From Vicinamibacteria bacterium (GTDB lineage Bacteria; Acidobacteriota; Vicinamibacteria; Vicinamibacterales; UBA2999), in NCBI GenBank assembly GCA_025938035.1, contig JAICQE010000084.1:1-17898 (forward strand): a stretch of 17,898 nucleotides of DNA, read 5' to 3'. The notes beneath the pieces were generated by a model, which was not told where the DNA came from, ran no database searches, and saw only the letters and a list, made by a program, of their open reading frames with translations. Below are positions 12,445 to 17,898 of the stretch, one piece after another. Made by a program: the position numbers and the translations under genes. Numbering within the stretch: position 1 is the first letter of the stretch; each line of letters opens with the position of its first letter.

Positions 12445-12534
12445 ACTAGTTGGTGGTTGGTAGTTGGTAGTTGGTAGTTGAGCACGCTCCGGCGCTTCAC
12501 TACGAACTAGCCAACTACCTAACTATCCAACTAA
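12445..12534. repeat. Inverted arms made of 7-base tandem units
   Basis: The left arm (12445-12480) contains four consecutive 7-base units, TGGTGGT followed by three TGGTAGT. The right arm (12507-12534, CTAGCCAACTACC followed by TAACTATCCAACTAA) is an imperfect reverse complement. Both arms carry CTAG at the outer or inner edge. The element is strikingly AT-rich against its surroundings. It occupies the whole gap between two minus-strand genes and ends two bases from the stop of the upstream one. Confidence 0.8.
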
Positions 12535-12536
12535 CG

Positions 12537-12944
12537 TCAGCAGCGCCCCTTCTTCGCCTGGCCCGGAGGACAGTGCCCACCGCCGGCCCCGCGCGCGTGC
12601 TTCAGATGTCCCGGCGGCACACGGTAGTACGTGACCGGAACCGCGAGGATCTGTTGCGGCACCTTGCCGACCGCGATCGCGACCCACGGCGTGTTGATCT
12701 GCGTGGCGTAGAACCACCGGTCGTCGCGGACGGTGTAATAGCGCCCGCTGTAGAAGAACACATCCGAACCGTACGACGGCGCGTAATACACCGGCGAGGC
12801 CTGCACGGGCACCAGCACCGGCTGCGCGACGATCACTGGTGGCGGCTGGCCGATATTGACCGAGACGCTGACCTGACTCTGCGCGGGCGTAGCCGCCGCC
12901 AGGCTTGCGGCGATGAGCGTTGCAACAATCGGCACCTTGACCAC
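12537..12944 (-). CDS. Small exported protein, unknown function
   Basis: An exported protein of about 135 residues. The start is uncertain: GTG at 12944 is preferred because GGAGG lies five bases upstream and gives a classic signal peptide (VKVPIVATLIAASLAAATPAQSQ); ATG at 12956 adds four residues and lacks a ribosome binding site. The mature part starts with SVSVNIGQPPPVIVAQPVL, then Tyr-rich segments (SPVYYAPSYGSDVFFYSGRYYTVRDDRWFYA), PVTYYRVPPGHLKH, and a basic Gly-rich end with two Cys (HCPPGQAKKGRC). Proteins with a YYTVRDDRWFY-like block and a VPPGHLK end are common as hypothetical exported proteins in soil bacteria. The function is unknown; a surface or envelope role is a guess. Confidence 0.8.
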   Translation of the reverse strand: MVKVPIVATLIAASLAAATPAQSQVSVSVNIGQPPPVIVAQPVLVPVQASPVYYAPSYGSDVFFYSGRYYTVRDDRWFYATQINTPWVAIAVGKVPQQILAVPVTYYRVPPGHLKHARGAGGGHCPPGQAKKGRC

Positions 12945-13209
12945 GATGTCCTCCATCGCGCTACGGGGGTGCCGTCTGACGGAGCAACAGGGGTGCCAGC
13001 CCATCATTTCCCGCGACTTCGCCGGATTGCGCGCCAGAACTGACGCCGCTCAGTGACAGCCGCAAGCAACGAGGACGCTTGTGATCGCGTTCTGACGATG
13101 TACGCAATTTCACTTTCGCGAGGGCGTTGATTGCAGATACCCGTGAGTCACGATCATGTCGAGCTCTGGCGGACCCGAGTCGCGGTTCGCTTCTTGCTCG
13201 TATCCCGAC
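12945..13209. other. Intergenic region, 265 bases
   Basis: This divergent gap lies between the small exported protein (minus) and the hydrophilic small protein (plus). I found no convincing promoter pair, terminator, RNA gene or long repeat. Base composition is slightly lower in GC around 13080-13140 than in the flanking genes, which fits a promoter area. Confidence 0.35.
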
Positions 13210-13416
13210 ATGGCTAACAGAGACCAGAACACCAATACGCCTGAGCACAGCGAGAACGTGGACGCGAACACTCGCAACGAGAATCAGCACAAGCAGGAAC
13301 AGCGGGACGATCGCGAGCAGGTGACCGGGCGCGTGCCGTCGAAGGGCACCGATACGCCGGCGACCACGGACCCGGATGCCGCGATACGGGACAAAGGCAA
13401 GCGAATCACGATGTAA
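13210..13416 (+). CDS. Small hydrophilic, probably disordered protein
   Basis: A 68-residue protein starting MANRDQNTNTPEHSENVDAN and ending GKRITM. It is almost free of hydrophobic residues, very rich in Asn, Asp, Gln, Glu, Arg and Thr, and has no Cys or Trp, so it should be disordered and soluble. Third codon positions remain GC-rich as in neighbouring genes, which supports it as real. The frame is open further upstream, but the ATG at 13210 is where the composition changes. No good ribosome binding site is visible. The composition resembles hydrophilin-type stress proteins, which is inference. Confidence 0.55.
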   Translation: MANRDQNTNTPEHSENVDANTRNENQHKQEQRDDREQVTGRVPSKGTDTPATTDPDAAIRDKGKRITM

Positions 13417-13479
13417 GGCACAACGCGCACGATCGAAGATTTCTTGAGGGCCTTCGAGAGGCGCATTACCATCTCTCGG

Positions 13480-14592
13480 ATGGCCCTCCCTCGACTGTTC
13501 GTCCTCCTTGCAGCGGTGCTGGCCCTCGGCGCCACCGCGAACGCGCAGCAGCCCCAGCGTCCAACGTTCGTGTCTCCGGAGGTGCTCGCCGACGGCCGCG
13601 TGATCACGCGGCTGTGGGCGCCGGCGGCAACCGAGGTGCTGCTCTCGGGCGATTGGATGGGGCCACAGCCGGCGGTACCGCTGGCCAAAGATCCGAACGG
13701 CGTCTGGACCGCAACGGTCGGGCCGCTCGAGCCCAACCTTTATTCATACGCCTTCATCGTCAACGGCGTGCGGGCCGACGATCCCGTCTGCCGTTGCAGC
13801 TTCACTGCCGCCGAACGGTTCGCGTCCAGACGCTTCCTCGTGCCGGCGGCGACACCGCAGCCATGGATGGAGCGTGGTGCTCCAAAGGGAACGCTGCGCC
13901 ACGAGGCTTTCGCGGCGCCCGCCGGTACGGCGCGAAAGGTGGTCGTCTACACGCCGCCCGGATACGACCGCGACACCTCGCGACGGTATCCGGTGCTGAT
14001 TCTCATGTCTGGCACGCCGGGAACCGAGACCGACTGGACGAGCGGCGGCGGGTTCGCGGAGATCGTGTTCGACAACCTGATCGCGAGCCGCGCGATGGAG
14101 CCGATGCTCGTGGTGATGCATGCGTCCGACGTGCTGCGGAACGGCCGGCGCGCCGACAACCTCAAGGAGATCGAACCGATCATCACGAACGTGCTGGTGC
14201 CGGAAATGCGCGCTCGTTACCGCGTCCAGCAGGATTCCCGTTCGTGGGCAATCGCGGGCCTTTCGCTCGGCGGTGAATATGCCTTGACCGTGGGCCTCCG
14301 CCATCCGCAACTCTTCCGCACGGCCGCGTCCATCAGCGGATCGCTCGTTCCACCCGACTTTGAGAATCGCTTCGGCGCGGGGTTCGCGGACGCAGCCCGG
14401 ATCCGGAAGGAGTACCGCCTGATCTGGATCGGCAGCGGGACTGAGGACACGTTCGTCGGTGGAGCGAAGGCGCTGCGGGCGCGTCTGGACGCGGCCGGCA
14501 TCCCGCATCAGTCCTTCGACCTGCCAGGCCCCCACGTGATGCCGGTGTTTCGAAAGCAGCTGATCGAGCTGATGCCGAAGCTGTTTCGATAG
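13480..14592 (+). CDS. Exported esterase, enterochelin-esterase-like, with N-terminal beta-sandwich
   Basis: A 370-residue exported alpha/beta hydrolase. The start is ATG at 13480, giving a signal peptide (MALPRLFVLLAAVLALGATANA-Q); a TTG 36 bases earlier adds an Arg-rich tail. Residues about 28-120 form an immunoglobulin-like E-set/CBM48-type domain (VITRLWAPAATEVLLSGDWM, NGVWTATVGPLEPNLYSYAFIVNG). The esterase domain follows: KVVVYTPPGYDRD, RYPVLILMSGTPG, the nucleophile elbow IAGLSLGGEYAL with Ser262, GTEDTF with the probable acid Asp323, and GPHVMPVFRKQL with His352. This architecture is shared with bacterial feruloyl esterases and siderophore (enterochelin) esterases. The substrate is not evident from the window, as there is no siderophore or xylan gene nearby. 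It ends 13 bases before the convergent DUF6152 gene. Confidence 0.9.
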   Translation: MALPRLFVLLAAVLALGATANAQQPQRPTFVSPEVLADGRVITRLWAPAATEVLLSGDWMGPQPAVPLAKDPNGVWTATVGPLEPNLYSYAFIVNGVRADDPVCRCSFTAAERFASRRFLVPAATPQPWMERGAPKGTLRHEAFAAPAGTARKVVVYTPPGYDRDTSRRYPVLILMSGTPGTETDWTSGGGFAEIVFDNLIASRAMEPMLVVMHASDVLRNGRRADNLKEIEPIITNVLVPEMRARYRVQQDSRSWAIAGLSLGGEYALTVGLRHPQLFRTAASISGSLVPPDFENRFGAGFADAARIRKEYRLIWIGSGTEDTFVGGAKALRARLDAAGIPHQSFDLPGPHVMPVFRKQLIELMPKLFR

Positions 14593-14605
14593 AGAGACGT
14601 CAGCG

Positions 14606-15016
14606 CTACTTGCCGTCGCCGGGATCCTTCGGCGCGCCGGTGCCCGACGAGCCGAGGAACAGACGGCGTCCGTCGGGCAGAATCAGGTCCGCGCCGTTGG
14701 CGCGCAGCGCACCGTTCTTCGCGCGGAAGCCCTCGACCGTGATCTCGGTTCCTTCCTTGAGCGACTCCTTGGTAAACCCGCGCCGGGTCAGTGTGTTCGG
14801 CGTGCCGCCTTCGATCATCCACTTGCTGACGGTGCCGTCAGGATTTTTTACGTCGAGGTGGATCCACGTGTGCGGGTTGATCCACTCCATTCGCGTGACC
14901 GTGCCCTTCAGCGTGACCGGCTGCTTGGCGTCGAATTCAGCCGCGAACGAATGGTGCGCGATCGCCGGCGCCGCGCACGCAACGAGGAGGACGAAGGCAT
15001 ACAGGATCGATCGCAT
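14606..15016 (-). CDS. DUF6152 family exported protein
   Basis: A 136-residue exported protein of the DUF6152 family, compact compared with the copy at 11301. The signal peptide (MRSILYAFVLLVACAAPAIA) is followed directly by HHSFAAEFDAKQPVTLKGT (family start, HHS at 21-23), WINPHTWIHLDV (45-56), SKWMIEGGTPNTL, and an end with LFLGSSGTG. It shares with the 11301 protein the HHS, LKGT and INPH motifs, but few other residues. A GGAGA ribosome binding site precedes the ATG. It starts 20 bases after the end of the 15037-16053 gene and probably forms an operon with it; this pairing is frequent in Acidobacteriota. Confidence 0.92.
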   Translation of the reverse strand: MRSILYAFVLLVACAAPAIAHHSFAAEFDAKQPVTLKGTVTRMEWINPHTWIHLDVKNPDGTVSKWMIEGGTPNTLTRRGFTKESLKEGTEITVEGFRAKNGALRANGADLILPDGRRLFLGSSGTGAPKDPGDGK

Positions 15017-15036
15017 CTGAGTCTCCTTTGCGGGGG

Positions 15037-16053
15037 CTATTTCTGACCCGCCGCCGCGGCAGCCTTCTCCTCGTCGCGGGCGACTTCGAGGATGTTTCGC
15101 AGGCCGTAATTCCCCTCGTGACAGGCGTACTCGACCAGATCGCCTTCAGTGGGGCGCATGCCGAGCTTCACCGTCCATGGCTTCGTCCAGACGGACGGAT
15201 CCTCGACCGTCAGCAGCAGCTCCACGCGGTTCGCGTTCACGCGCCGATATCGCTCGGTCAGCTTCAGATTCACGTTCGCGCCGCGGTAGTTCGTCCGCGT
15301 GCCGAAGTTGGTCGTCTCCACGACCAGCGTGTCGCCTTCGAACCATCCGCGCGATTCGCCCAGATAGTTGCGCGTGTTACTTCCCTTTCCCGTGACGCGC
15401 GGCCGGCGATCGAGCGGGATGACGCGCGCATCGTGCACCATCTCGTGGACGATGACGACGTGATCGGGACTCTGCACGATCTGGATGTTGTTGTTGTAGA
15501 GACCAGGCAGGCTGGCGGTAGGAATACCCCACGTGATGCACCGCTCGAGCAACGAGCGATCGAGCCACGAATCGGCGCGGCCACCCGGACGCGCGGCGCC
15601 GCCGCCGCGTCCGCCGCGGCCACCGCGCCCGCCGGCGCCAGCGTTGACCAGCGGCGGCAGACGTCCGTCAGGCGGATCGATGATGAGCGACGTGCGCCGG
15701 TCGTCGTCCACCCGGGTGCCCGGATCGGTCAGGTACGTCGCGTGGATCGTCCCCGACTGGTTGGGCTGTTCGTCGGACGGCGGTTCGTCCATCCGCTTGG
15801 CGGCGCGTTCCTCGAGCGCCTTCACTTCCGCATCCGTCAGGTACTGCCGATCGCCGTACTGTTGCGGACGTTCCAGCGGCGTGATGGTCTTGTAGTCCCA
15901 GGTTCCCTGCAGGTCCGGATGTCCCCAGGGAGTCCGTGGGACGGCGGCCGCTGCCGCAGGCGATCTGGGCGCGGGCGACTGGGCAAACAGATGATCGGCC
16001 GCGACGATCGCGGCAATGAGGAAAGTGGCCAGGACGAGGGCTCGCATTCGCAC
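15037..16053 (-). CDS. Conserved exported protein, unknown function (DUF6152 partner)
   Basis: A 338-residue exported protein. The start is GTG at 16053 with AAGGAG six bases upstream; an ATG two codons later is possible. A signal peptide (MRALVLATFLIAAIVAADHLFA) is followed by the usual family beginning PWGHPDLQGTWDY (42-54). Other landmarks are IIDPPDGRLPPL, ERCITWGIP with the family's Cys, NYLGESRGWFEGDTLVVETTNF (229-250), LTERYRRVN, and a Cys-His near the end (ACHEGNYGLRNIL). Residues 139-159 are an inserted Gly/Arg-rich stretch. This family is abundant in Acidobacteriota as a hypothetical exported protein, commonly next to DUF6152 genes. No enzymatic role is known. Encoded upstream of the DUF6152 gene in the same direction, it may be the first gene of a two-gene operon. 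Confidence 0.88.
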   Translation of the reverse strand: MRMRALVLATFLIAAIVAADHLFAQSPAPRSPAAAAAVPRTPWGHPDLQGTWDYKTITPLERPQQYGDRQYLTDAEVKALEERAAKRMDEPPSDEQPNQSGTIHATYLTDPGTRVDDDRRTSLIIDPPDGRLPPLVNAGAGGRGGRGGRGGGAARPGGRADSWLDRSLLERCITWGIPTASLPGLYNNNIQIVQSPDHVVIVHEMVHDARVIPLDRRPRVTGKGSNTRNYLGESRGWFEGDTLVVETTNFGTRTNYRGANVNLKLTERYRRVNANRVELLLTVEDPSVWTKPWTVKLGMRPTEGDLVEYACHEGNYGLRNILEVARDEEKAAAAAGQK

Positions 16054-16100
16054 GGCTGGCTCCTTGGCTTCGGTTTAAGTTGGGCGAATCGTAGCAAAAC

Positions 16101-16655
16101 GTGAAGGCGGGGTCTAACGTTCTCGTGGCAAGGCTGATTTTTCTGCCGTGGCTGTTCGTTGCCGTCTCGAGCATTGGGCTGCTTGGGCAACAGGGCACAG
16201 ACTTTTCGGGGAGCTGGGTGCTGGAGGACGGGACCGCTTCTGCAGATACGCCTGTCAGGTTGACAGTTCAGCAACCGCTCACCACCAACACCCGCCGCGG
16301 CGATCCGATGCCTCCCGCATACCTGACGCTTACCGTCATACGACATTTCGCGAACAATGCTGAGGAGGCCAGCCACAGGATCGGGACTATGGGCGGAGTG
16401 GTTGGGGGCCTGCCGGACCGTGGGGCGACGTCCAGTGGCCGTGCGTCGCTGTCGCGTGAACGGTCGGTCCGATGGAGGGAAGACGCTCTGTGGATCGAGG
16501 AATGGACCCTCACAGCAGGTGTCGTTACCGGCGCACGGACCGAGGTCTGGCGACTCGACGAACGCGGCCGTTTGATCGTGACGCTCGAAATCAGAGAAGG
16601 CGAGAAAATCGACAGGCGGATACTCACCTACCGAAGAGACAGCACGCAGAAGTGA
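16101..16655 (+). CDS. Exported protein of unknown function, possibly lipocalin-like
   Basis: A 184-residue protein with a signal peptide (about residues 1-29; VARLIFLPWLFVAVSSIGLLG). The start is GTG at 16101, or GTG at 16125, which gives a shorter signal. The mature part begins TDFSGSWVLEDGTA, a beginning often seen in small exported lipocalin-like or META-like beta-barrel proteins. Alternating strands follow: RLTVQQPL, YLTLTVIRHF, SHRIGTMGG, ERSVRWREDALWIEEWTL, RTEVWRLDERGRLIVTLEIREG, and DRRILTYRR. A barrel with repeated strand-turn-strand units is likely. It diverges from the conserved exported protein gene with a 47-base gap, which should hold both promoters, although I cannot identify clear boxes. 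No catalytic residues are apparent. Confidence 0.75.
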   Translation: MKAGSNVLVARLIFLPWLFVAVSSIGLLGQQGTDFSGSWVLEDGTASADTPVRLTVQQPLTTNTRRGDPMPPAYLTLTVIRHFANNAEEASHRIGTMGGVVGGLPDRGATSSGRASLSRERSVRWREDALWIEEWTLTAGVVTGARTEVWRLDERGRLIVTLEIREGEKIDRRILTYRRDSTQK

Positions 16656-16712
16656 CGGCGGAAGTCGCGCGCGGCCACGGTTCGGGCGTGCCGTTTGCTT
16701 GTGAAAGCCGCC

Positions 16713-17249
16713 ATGATGCGAATCCTGATGAGTGCACTGATTCCTGCGGTGCTGGCGCTGAGCGTTGGATGCGGTGACAAGTCGGACGCCGTGCAGACGA
16801 CGCCACCGGCGCAAGGTGGCCAGCCAGCGGCAGCACCAGCACCGGCAGCCGCCGCACCCGCACCCGCGCCTGCCCGGCTAACCGTTGCAGAGCATGCGGC
16901 GACGATGAAGACCATTGCTCAGTCCGTTCAGGCCGCAAACAAAGCGCTCAAGGGCGCGGATACGGCAAGCGCGACCACGAGCGTGCAGACGTTGGCGACG
17001 TCCTTCGCGACCGTCGAAACGTTTTACACCCAGCGTATGAAACCTGACGCGGTGAAGCTGGCACAGACCGCGCGCTCGGGCGCGCAGGACGCCTTGGCCG
17101 CCCTGAAGGCAGGGGATGCGATGAAAGCGCAGACGTCACTCGCGACCGCTCAGGCAACGTGCGCGCAATGCCATAAGATGTATCGCGAGGGCGACGGCAA
17201 GACCACGCCGTACGCGTTCAACGCGGCCTCGGGAATCACCCCTCCGTAA
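16713..17249 (+). CDS. Lipoprotein c-type cytochrome (cytochrome c'/c556-like)
   Basis: A protein of about 178 residues. A signal sequence ends in LALSVGC, a good lipobox with Cys20, followed by an Ala/Pro-rich linker (about 28-55) and a helical domain ending in the heme-binding motif CAQCH (Cys150, Cys153, His154) near the C-terminus. A C-terminal CxxCH after an all-helical body is the layout of cytochrome c' / c556 four-helix bundles. Met65 in the first helix (AATMKTIAQ) could be the sixth heme ligand as in low-spin c556, which is inference. The protein probably sits on the periplasmic side of a membrane and carries electrons or senses a gas ligand. The start is not certain: ATG at 16713 or 16716, GTG at 16701 and TTG at 16695 are all in frame. 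Confidence 0.85.
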   Translation: MMRILMSALIPAVLALSVGCGDKSDAVQTTPPAQGGQPAAAPAPAAAAPAPAPARLTVAEHAATMKTIAQSVQAANKALKGADTASATTSVQTLATSFATVETFYTQRMKPDAVKLAQTARSGAQDALAALKAGDAMKAQTSLATAQATCAQCHKMYREGDGKTTPYAFNAASGITPP

Positions 17250-17286
17250 TCGATTCGCGCATTCTTCAGCTGCGAATAGCGCGATT

Positions 17287-17337
17287 CGTGGGGCGAGCCT
17301 TGCAGGCTCGCCTCGCGAACGCGAAGGGTTCGCCACG
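17287..17337. repeat. Second cloverleaf-like palindromic repeat
   Basis: This is a diverged copy of the element at 4272-4332. CGTGG (17287-17291) pairs with CCACG (17333-17337). Arm one is GGCGAGCC (17292-17299) with GGCTCGCC (17305-17312), loop TTGCA. Arm two is CGAAC (17316-17320) with GTTCG (17328-17332). The arm-one change in one strand is matched in the other, so the pairing is conserved although the bases differ. It lies downstream of the cytochrome gene, at the convergent junction with the next gene. Confidence 0.8.
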
Positions 17338-17352
17338 GACGTGAGATCCGCG

Positions 17353-17898
17353 CTAGCGCCGGGCCTGCGAGATTCGGTCCGCGAACGCGCGAAGCTTGTC
17401 GCCGCCGGCGGCCGCCTTGAATCGATACGTCTTCGCGGCGGAGCGCAGCGTCAGCGTGTCGTCCGAGACGGCGTGCAGGAATTCCGCAAAAGGGAGCGTA
17501 AACGCGTCGTCTTTTTCGTCCGACACGAACGCGACGCCGTCGCGGCTCACCTGCAGCCGTCCGCGGCAGTCGCCCAAGCGGTGGAGATGAACGACGTCCA
17601 GTGAAGCCGTGTGAGCCACTGCGGAGGGACGTCTCGCGGGAGCCGGCGCTGCATCGCGTCCGGCCGCTGTCTTTTTCGCCGTGGCGGGGGCAACGGAAGG
17701 TGCCGTCGTCGCGACGGGCACGGTTGCAACAGGCACTGTTGCAGCAGGCACTGTTGCGACCTGCGGCGTGGCTGTCGTCGCCATCGGTTGCTGCTTCACG
17801 TCGGCTGCGGGCACTGCGGGGCCGATCGCCGACTGGACGCTCTTGGCAACCGTCAACACTCCCGCCATGGAGAGCGCGACGACGGCAGCCGTAAACGA
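17353..17898 (-). CDS. Membrane-anchored protein with C-terminal PH-like domain (partial)
   Basis: The frame is open to the window end, so the N-terminus is missing. The first visible residues, SFTAAVVALSMAGVLTVAKSVQSA, form a single membrane anchor, which shows that the ATG at 17868 is internal. A long low-complexity linker follows, rich in Ala, Thr, Pro and Val, with repeats of the five-residue unit ATVPV. The C-terminal domain has strands DVVHLHRLGDCRGRLQVSRDGVAFVSD, DAFTLPFAEFLHAVSDDTLTLRS, and KTYRFKAAAGGDKLRAFADRI, a PH-like small beta-barrel with final helix that I associate with Acidobacteriota kinase- or TPR-containing membrane proteins. The missing upstream part probably holds the main domain. 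Confidence 0.78.
   Translation of the reverse strand, partial: SFTAAVVALSMAGVLTVAKSVQSAIGPAVPAADVKQQPMATTATPQVATVPAATVPVATVPVATTAPSVAPATAKKTAAGRDAAPAPARRPSAVAHTASLDVVHLHRLGDCRGRLQVSRDGVAFVSDEKDDAFTLPFAEFLHAVSDDTLTLRSAAKTYRFKAAAGGDKLRAFADRISQARR
17723..17767. repeat. 15-base tandem repeat in coding linker
   Basis: GTTGCAACAGGCACT and GTTGCAGCAGGCACT are consecutive copies, followed by a third diverged unit (GTTGCGACCTGCGGC). They encode the ATVPV-type units of the linker in the overlapping minus-strand gene, and copy number may vary between strains. Confidence 0.7.

Noticed and set aside
13480..14592. Siderophore esterase
   Set aside because: Only general similarity to enterochelin-type esterases is visible, and no siderophore genes lie nearby, so only a broad esterase call is given.
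15028..16104. Long plus-strand open frame (358 codons)
   Set aside because: It is the complement of the conserved exported protein gene, which has a signal peptide, ribosome binding site and recognisable motifs. The plus product is an Arg/His-rich shadow without motifs.
15837..16814. Minus-strand open frame of 325 codons
   Set aside because: It crosses two well-supported genes out of frame, and its product has no signal, domain or typical composition.

Overview
The window looks like chromosomal DNA from a GC-rich soil bacterium of the Acidobacteriota, probably of the Vicinamibacteria or Solibacter type. This is an inference from gene content: three members of the TIGR03435 family (paralogous expansions typical of Acidobacteriota), two DUF6152 proteins, one of them beside its usual large exported partner, several DinB proteins, many small exported proteins of unknown function, frequent GTG/TTG starts, and families of palindromic intergenic repeats. 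I see no rRNA, tRNA, CRISPR array, integrase, transposase or phage gene.

Layout. 1-2134: the end of one TIGR03435 gene faces a second one across an inverted-repeat spacer, followed by a small lipoprotein. 2109-4255: an Asp/Glu racemase-family gene diverges from a TonB C-terminal-domain protein whose stop overlaps the start of an exported DinB protein. 4369-8314: a minus-strand DinB gene diverges from a tight plus-strand run of four genes (DinB, a beta-rich cytosolic protein, a large polytopic membrane protein, and an MTA/SAH-nucleosidase-like enzyme). 8276-9755: a LOG-family phosphoribohydrolase overlaps the nucleosidase tail to tail, then comes a PHP-domain phosphoesterase. 9857-11777: a third TIGR03435 gene, an unknown exported protein and a DUF6152 protein. 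11790-13416: an exported lipoprotein, a small exported protein and a 68-residue hydrophilic protein. 13480-16053: an exported esterase, then a minus-strand pair made of a conserved exported protein and a DUF6152 protein. 16101-17898: an exported unknown, a lipoprotein c-type cytochrome, and the C-terminal part of a membrane-anchored protein cut by the window end.

The most unusual content is the repeats. One family is built on the palindrome GTCCGCC-TGAA-GGCGGAC. It occurs twice in tandem and once as an opposed pair, all inside the reading frame of the polytopic membrane protein (5848-7602), so repeat DNA is translated into its N-terminus and one loop. An interrupted copy lies at 9765-9826 and a related stem at 8999-9032. 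A second family, at 4272-4332 and 17287-17337, folds on paper into a compact three-way junction. A third type, at 541-616 and 12445-12534, consists of short degenerate tandem units arranged as inverted arms next to gene ends.

No defence, secretion or biosynthetic cluster is evident. The clearest functional unit is the possible operon 4912-8314. No gene-free stretch exceeds 300 bases; the longest gaps are 12945-13209 and 1486-1729, and nothing convincing was found in either beyond a ribosome binding site at the end of the second.
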